This document shows positions 58,101-64,000 of a DNA stretch of 64,000 bases, piece after piece (within the stretch, counting starts at the first letter, position 1; every line of letters begins with the position of its first letter). The DNA lies in assembly GCA_027574665.1 (NCBI GenBank), contig CM050666.1:1736001-1800000 (forward strand). The letters are read 5' to 3'. The stretch comes from Rhynochetos jubatus (lineage: Eukaryota; Chordata; Aves; Eurypygiformes; Rhynochetidae). The position numbers and the translations under genes are program-made. Below the pieces are notes generated by a model. The model saw nothing but the letters and a program-made list of their open reading frames with translations, was not told where the DNA came from and searched no databases.

Positions 58101-61100
58101 AGCCATGTCCTACGTGAGACCTTCTGGGAATGTGTTCTGTCTTCAGTGCCAAGCCCCAGCAGAGGTTATTTAGACCAGGACAGGAGAGCTGAGGGGGATT
58201 CCAGTAGACATACACTATGTCTTGAGGATTGTTCCATCCCAGGAGGCAGGCTGCTCCCTGGGACCTCCATGCCCCTTGTTACTGAGGGGACTCATCAGCA
58301 GGACAGTGCCAATGAGGCCAGGCTGGGTGTGAGGAATGGCCCTGGGCAAATAGTTTAAATGGCTGGAAAGAGGGCAAAGGGAGGAAAAGGTTCCAGTGTT
58401 GAGCCTGGAGAGGACCATGAGGAGCTGTGGGAAGCACAGAAGGATCAGCGGGGAGGGAGAGGGGTGGAGCTGGGTCACTTCGGTAGCTGATAAGGGACAG
58501 GGATCGAGCCAGGAGGAGACCACACATGATGCTGGAGCGGTAGGGATGAGAAGGGGCGTGGTGGGTAGATGAGTCAAAAGATGTGGGAGGTGGTGGGGCT
58601 GAGACAAGTTGGTTTGTGACCCATCTGGCTGCTGGAAAGGGGCATAGGTTGATTTACCACCAAAAGCTTAAATAGCACTGACTGAAGCCCCCACTTGGAA
58701 AACTAGGAAATAAATCTTCCTATATCTGAGCTCTTGAGAGTGAGAAAACTCCTTCTGTGATGTATAGTGTCTGTTTTGTGTTCCTGTTTGCAGCTTTCTA
58801 CACGTGTATGTGGCATTCCTTTCAGAAGTGGTGGCTGGAATGAAAAGAAGACGGGGCTTTTTGCTCATGTCAGCTGCTGCTTGCAGGCAAGGCTAGAGCC
58901 TCTGGGAGGCAGAGCTTGGGAGACATAAGGCAGAGAAGCAGCAGAGAGGGGAGCAAGAGCAAGGTTAGCAGAGAGCCTGCAGCTCCACAAAGTCTAGGAG
59001 GCTGCTGTGAAGAGCAGTGAAAAGACATGAGGGACTGTGTGGTACTGGCTGCCCTGCAGAGAATCACCATGCTGGGCTGAGAACGGCTTGGTGGAGGGTC
59101 CACCTGCAAGGCACAGGGATGTCTCACTTCTACATACTCTGGCTGAGTTTGGTTGGTTTGCAAACATTTCCTATTGTTTCCTGATGTAGGTTAGTGATAC
59201 AGGAATCCTCTTCTCCAGACCCATCAGCATGGGCAGGCAGTCACTGCTGTGGATCATCAGCTCTTTAATCCTCCTGCATTTGGGAACACAGACAGATCTT
59301 ACCTGGTAGAATCAGAAATGCAGGGAGTGTGCTGCAAAACCAGGATTATTGTGTGTCTGCCAATGTAGCGGTGTGCCATGACAAGGTGCCCAGGAACCTG
59401 TGGGAGCAAACTGCTGGCATGCAGCGGGCCATCCTGTGGAAGTTGTGACAATTGTTAAATATCCCCATGAATGCTCACATCCATTTTAATGGCTTTCTTA
59501 GTGGCTGGGATTCCCGAGGTACATAATCCAGTCAAGAACTTCCTGCCAAACCAGCTTTCATTAGAAAAATACTGGCTTGTAACCAACGTGTCATAATGGT
59601 TTTAACAAATTAAAGATAATAATTAAAAAACCCCATAATCATGGTGTACCTTGGGTCCAGAATGGAACTTCTCATGCAGGCTTACCAGGACAGCTATCCT
59701 GGAAAGAAACATTTTAAAATATGTGACCATCTTAGACCTGAATATCTCCATTGCTTCAGAGGCAGCTTTTTGAAGAATACGCTCTGGGGTTCATATTTGG
59801 AAACTGGCTGTTATTCAGTTCTTTGTTTTTCCTTTTTTTTGACTCTCAAAAACATTCCATGAGTTCCCTTAGCTTTTTGGAGTGATTTCCAAACTGCACC
59901 TTTGAGGTTTGCAGTGACTTCTGGCCGACCCTTTTCATGGAGCAACCCTGTGTGCTGTGTGGGTTGTGGCTGTGGCTGTCCTAAGGTCCTGGCTCAGCTG
60001 TGATGGTGGGGTTGCACGCTCTGCAGCATGGGCATGCTGGAAATGCAAGCAATGTGGAGCAGCTAGGGGACCCCTCCAGTATGAAGGTGTAAAGGGCAGA
60101 GCTGGGAAAATTTATTTTTTAAAATACATATGCCTCCTGGAGGTGTTTCAGTCCTCGCAGACTCCTTCAGCTTCTGCTCCACTCAGGTGGCAGCCTGAGC
60201 TGTTGGTGACAATGAGGTGTCTGCTCATGGGATACCTCATGGACATCCCTGTGTTATCATCTTGGCCTGGATAAGAACAGAGGGCAGTTCATAACTTCCA
60301 TTTCTCATGCTGTGTGGAAGGGTCAGTGAGCACCGTGGGTACTGGACCTTGAGACATAGAAAGAAAGCATTGATATTTGAAAGGGTAAGTCTTCTGGGCT
60401 GGGACCACATTTCCATTATGGATAAACTCAGATTTTCCCTTCAGTCTATCTATGACTCTGGCTTCTGTGCTGGTCAAGGAGAATGAGAAGTCTTCATATT
60501 TTGCCTCTCCGCTGAGTTGTAGCAGGAGATAGCCCCCATTTAAGACCCTTGGAGTCAGAGAGGAGAAGTTTCAATTTTGCGAGACCTTCCCCATCTTTCC
60601 TTGATGAAGGGGATGATGCAGCCTGGGGCTGGGCAGGACATGCCCCAGGTTTCACTAACATGCCTTTCTGACTGTCTCATCATGACCAAGCCATGAGTGT
60701 GCAGAGAGCTGTCCACTGCTCCCCCACAGCTGGTGTTTGCACCAGCTCTGGGTGCCTGCGAGTCCCACTGGCCCATGTTTCAAGTGGTGCTGGTTCCTTC
60801 CTGGAGGGACACCAGGTCCAACTTCTCTGCCCACTGTCAGTCACAGGAATGTGCTGGCAGGCAGGCAGGCAGCACATCTCCTAGCAGGGAGGTTGGGAGC
60901 ATCTCTGCTGCATGTTGGTGCCAAGGTTGATCATCATGGAGGGCCAGCATTGGCTTCTCATGGGTGCTTCAGGATGCAGCACATGTCTATGCCTGAGAAT
61001 AGGCTTTCTTGGGCACACTGCACACCTGGGCTAAACTGCAGGTCAGCTTCATCTTTCCATCCCAGTGCCAAGCCCCAGTGAACTGGATAGATACTTCTTT

Positions 61101-63738
61101 GAGAGGTCCCAACAACCTGCTCTGCCTGCTTTCCTGGGGCACAAGTTCAGATTCTGATTCACCTAAAGTCCTGCAAATCCACGCAGCCTCCATCATGCCA
61201 ACATACAGCTGATCAGAAACATTTAAGGTGTTGGAGGGCTGGCATTATATGTAGCAGTACACATCTCTCCCTGAGGTTTGTAGAAGCGCACAAAGGCACT
61301 AGTTAAATGTACATCCCTGTGGAATAGAGATTCAGCAGAAAATTCTGTTTTGAGCTCTGAGCTCTTCCCTGTCCAACTCAGTCTCTGCAGAGATTCATTC
61401 CTGCAAGGGTTCAAATTCCCAAATTCCCAGGTACTTACCTTTATCCTCCTGCTCTCCTCTTGGGTACCTGTTTTGCTGTTTTGCTGCTGAGATTTACAGC
61501 CACTCTCTCTATCCCAGTAATCAGTATATGCCTGCAGCTCCTCTCTGCCTGGCTGCTTCACCCCCATGGCTCCTGCGTGCAACTCACGTCCCTGGTTTAA
61601 ATCTCCCTTTAAGCACACACCTGTTTTCTATTGCTGTTGTGGCATGATTTTAACTGTGTATGTATTACTTGTCTTTAAAATTTATGCAATTCATTTTTTT
61701 ATGTGCAGAGCTTTGTGATAAGCTATGAAAGGTATGCCATAAAAATGTGTAATTGCACTGTATTTTTTTTTCTTGAGACATGGCAAAAATGTATTTTTTC
61801 AAAGGAAATATGCACTGGGGGAAGGGAGGAAGAAGAAGGGAGAAGCAGCAACAATTGATTTAATAGAGACAGAGTGCAGAGCTGTCCTGTTATGCATTCA
61901 CCCTGGGTTTTGCAGGAGAAGGTCTTGCAGACAGCCAGGTGCAGGGGGACTGCTTGCTCTACAGAACATTTCCAGTGTCTGCAAGCTGTGGGCTGACACT
62001 TCAGTAACTGCCCCTCTGCTTCACCTCTTGTTAGTGCCCCTGCTCATTCCCCAGTAAATCAAACATTTAGACACGTGCTTCCTTATCCTAGCAGGCAGAG
62101 ATAAAAGCGTAGTGCAGAGGTTAACTGGACTACAAAGACGCAGCATTGCATGCTGCATGTCTCTGCCTGACTGGCGAGGGATTATGAAGTGCTGTGCTGG
62201 GCTGGAGGGTGAAGGATGGCAGGCGGTGGCTGAGCTGGGGGTCGCACAGACACATTTTGACCTGGTGTGTGGAAGTGGAGCACATGGTGAAGCAGTGGAA
62301 GTTGCTGTGGTCTGCAGGAGCAATGGGAAACTCCCTGTTGATCTCTCCTGACCTGTCTATGAAGTATTCACCTGCATAAATAGGAGTCCATGGAGCAGTG
62401 CTGCTGTGCAAGGCCTTTAGACCCATGCCTGGTGAGCATGCCGTTGCAGAAATCAGCAGGATCGGTCTTGCTGGCCAGCATTCCAGGTCACCCTGATCAC
62501 ATCTTTCTGCCTGCTTTGTGACTGGATGACCAAAAATGACCATAAGGACTGGCATGATGCTTGAAGATTTAAATTTCTCAAGTCAAGTACAGGTCCAAGA
62601 AGAGTTGAGGTAACTGACACTTCTTCCTTTCCTGCTTGCCCCAAAGCTGTTACGTCACAAGCATAGGATTGTCTCTAGGCTGTCAGATGCATGGTTACCT
62701 TCCAGCATGGGTAGGAGGAGGAGAAAATCAGTCATTAACGGCACATTTTGCTGACTGCTACCAGCAGATGGTACCGCCAATTTTCACTTCTCTGCCTGCT
62801 TCAACATATTGAATTACAAATCAAACAAAACAAAACATAACCCCCTCTAAACAAACAAACACCAACAGGCAAACAACCTTTGAAGGATAGGTGAAATGTC
62901 TCTTCTATGGGCATCTGCTGTGGTTTGTCACAGTGAGAAGCAGCAACTTCCCTGCTTGCAGTTGCTCTCCACATCACCATGGACACGTGCTGTCTTGTCC
63001 AGTTTGGGCTCTCAGCTCAGTTAAAACTCAGCAGATTTTCAGGCAGTAACAGCTTCTGGGAGGAGGACTGTGACTCACAAATGTTGCTGTCATGGTAGCT
63101 CATAGGAACTCAGGATTATGACTCTAGATGGCTGAGAAACCTGTTGACCCTCCATCTTCTCTGCTTCTACTCCACTTATAAGAAACCAAGGAGGATCCTC
63201 ACCGAGACCTCATCCACCCCACATGGTTCCTACCCATTGCTCCTTCTGTTTAAACAGGAAAAAGAAAAAAGTCACAGGAGACAAAGAGAACTGCAGAGCA
63301 TCCATCCCATGCAACTAACATCTCCAAGGATCTGCCCAAAGGATGCTGCTCTTGTAATCCGTGCCCACAGACTGACTCCAAAGCCAGGCTACATCACTTC
63401 CTCAGTGTCACCTGGTGTGCCAGGTCCCAGGGCCTCACACTGCAGGTACTGCAGCAGGTCATCCTGATATACAATCAGCAAAAAAACCCCAGATACTTGT
63501 TGTGCAATGTCAGGCCCCATTTGAAATAATTTTTCTTCCAGGTCACTTCATAGAGAGGACTTACAATCTGACTGTGATTTGAAATATGCATCCAGAAACC
63601 AGAAACCCACAATGCCTAGGAAAGTTTGTGTTTCCTTTTTGTACATCAGTGGGTACATAGCTGCTATTTTGTTGATCGCATCCATTGGGATCTGATGATG
63701 TTCTTCTTGCTATTTTACTCCTAAGAACTGGATCTCCT
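52121..63738. other. Long unique stretch, no gene seen
   Basis: These 11.6 kb lie between two same-strand family-B LTRs but contain no gag, pol or env similarity, so they are not a provirus body. No gene, RNA gene or other transposon is recognised. Overlapping frames at 52760-53641 are unassigned. Small features are an 18-bp imperfect tandem unit at 53517-53551 and a (GGCA)n run of about four units near 60856-60872. AT-rich sequence at 61660-61800 is unremarkable. Confidence 0.5.
53517..53551 (+). repeat. Imperfect 18-bp tandem duplication
   Basis: GGCTCTCCTCGAGAAGCT at 53517-53534 is followed directly by GGCTCTCCTTGAGAAGC at 53535-53551, with one difference. There are two units only. Confidence 0.8.
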
Positions 63739-64000
63739 GTTATGCTGGGTTCAGTCAGGAAAGAGTTAACTCTCTTTACCGTGGCTGCTAGGAAGCTGTG
63801 TTCTTGAACGCTGAGAGAAATACTGATAAGGCCTTAGCTGGCGCTGGCGAATGGCTGCACTGAATTCAAGGTCTTTCTCCACTTCTGATACCACAGCTCT
63901 CACTGTCTCACTACAGGCAGTATAGGGGACACACAGTTCAGACAGCTGACCCAACCTGACCAAGGAAGTATTTCATTCTGTAGTACATCATGCTCAGGGT
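63739..64000 (+). mobile_element. LTR of ERVL-like family B, 5' part (cut by window end)
   Basis: From TGCTGGGTTCAGTCAGGAAAG (63743 on) this matches the start of the LTRs at 51304 and, reversed, 18485. Shared blocks include GATAAGGCCTTAGCTGG, TCAAGGTCTTT and GAAGTATTTCATTC, up to the window end. The very first bases differ (TGTTATGC instead of TGTGC), so the exact left edge is 63739-63741. Relative to both other copies it has about 49 extra bases at 63899-63947, bounded by ACAGCT on each side. Whether it is a solo LTR or the 5' LTR of a provirus depends on sequence beyond the window. Confidence 0.85.

Noticed and set aside
52116..63738. Family-B LTRs at 51304 and 63739 as the two ends of one provirus
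   Set aside because: The 51304 LTR has its own perfect 5-bp duplication on both sides. The 11.6 kb between the two shows no gag, pol or env similarity, and the third copy is a different variant.
1..64000. CRISPR arrays, operons, rRNA, confident tRNA and CpG-island promoters
   Set aside because: None was seen. CpG is sparse except for modest enrichment inside the family-B LTRs.

Overview
This window looks like non-coding nuclear DNA from a bird. The evidence is a set of CR1 (chicken repeat 1) LINE copies, three of which end in the diagnostic doubled 8-bp tail ATTCTATG, together with long terminal repeats (LTRs) of ERVL-like type. The sequence is AT-leaning and CpG-poor. I see no bacterial gene packing, operon, CRISPR array, rRNA, confident tRNA or spliced host gene. 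Almost all open frames are short and resemble no protein family I recognise.

Layout. 1-854 is the 3' end of a CR1 on the + strand, carrying a 204-codon piece of its reverse transcriptase. 2424-2752 is a second, diverged CR1 tail. 4731-5377 is an LTR on the - strand with a TATA box, a polyadenylation signal, two internal direct repeats and a 5-bp target duplication. 5952-7085 is a longer CR1 that keeps the FADD active-site motif but has two in-frame stops and a frameshift. 7086-18484 is mostly featureless, apart from an 85-bp dispersed repeat pair (14715 and 18007) and a small tandem repeat. 18485-19253 is a complete solo LTR (- strand) of an ERVL-like family. 19254-25846 is featureless. 25847-26550 is another young-type CR1. 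29540-29625 may be an ancient L3/MIR-like tail. 33874-34638 is a third type of LTR (- strand). 34639-38848 is unique and partly very AT-rich. 38849-39698 is a CR1 on the - strand. 41765-41990 is an ancient CR1/L3-like remnant. 45331-45927 is an old CR1 on the - strand. 51304-52115 is a second solo LTR of the 18.5-kb family, on the + strand with a perfect 5-bp duplication (GACTG). A third copy starts near 63739 and runs off the window end with a 49-bp insertion-like segment.

The elements do not cooperate in any pathway. They are independent insertions of different ages in an intergenic or intronic desert. I found no convincing undescribed system. The points most worth a second look are the patchy near-identity between the first two large CR1 copies, the solo LTR without target duplication, the inverted LTR pair, the unassigned 85-bp repeat, and one unusually long unassigned open frame (9225-10007).
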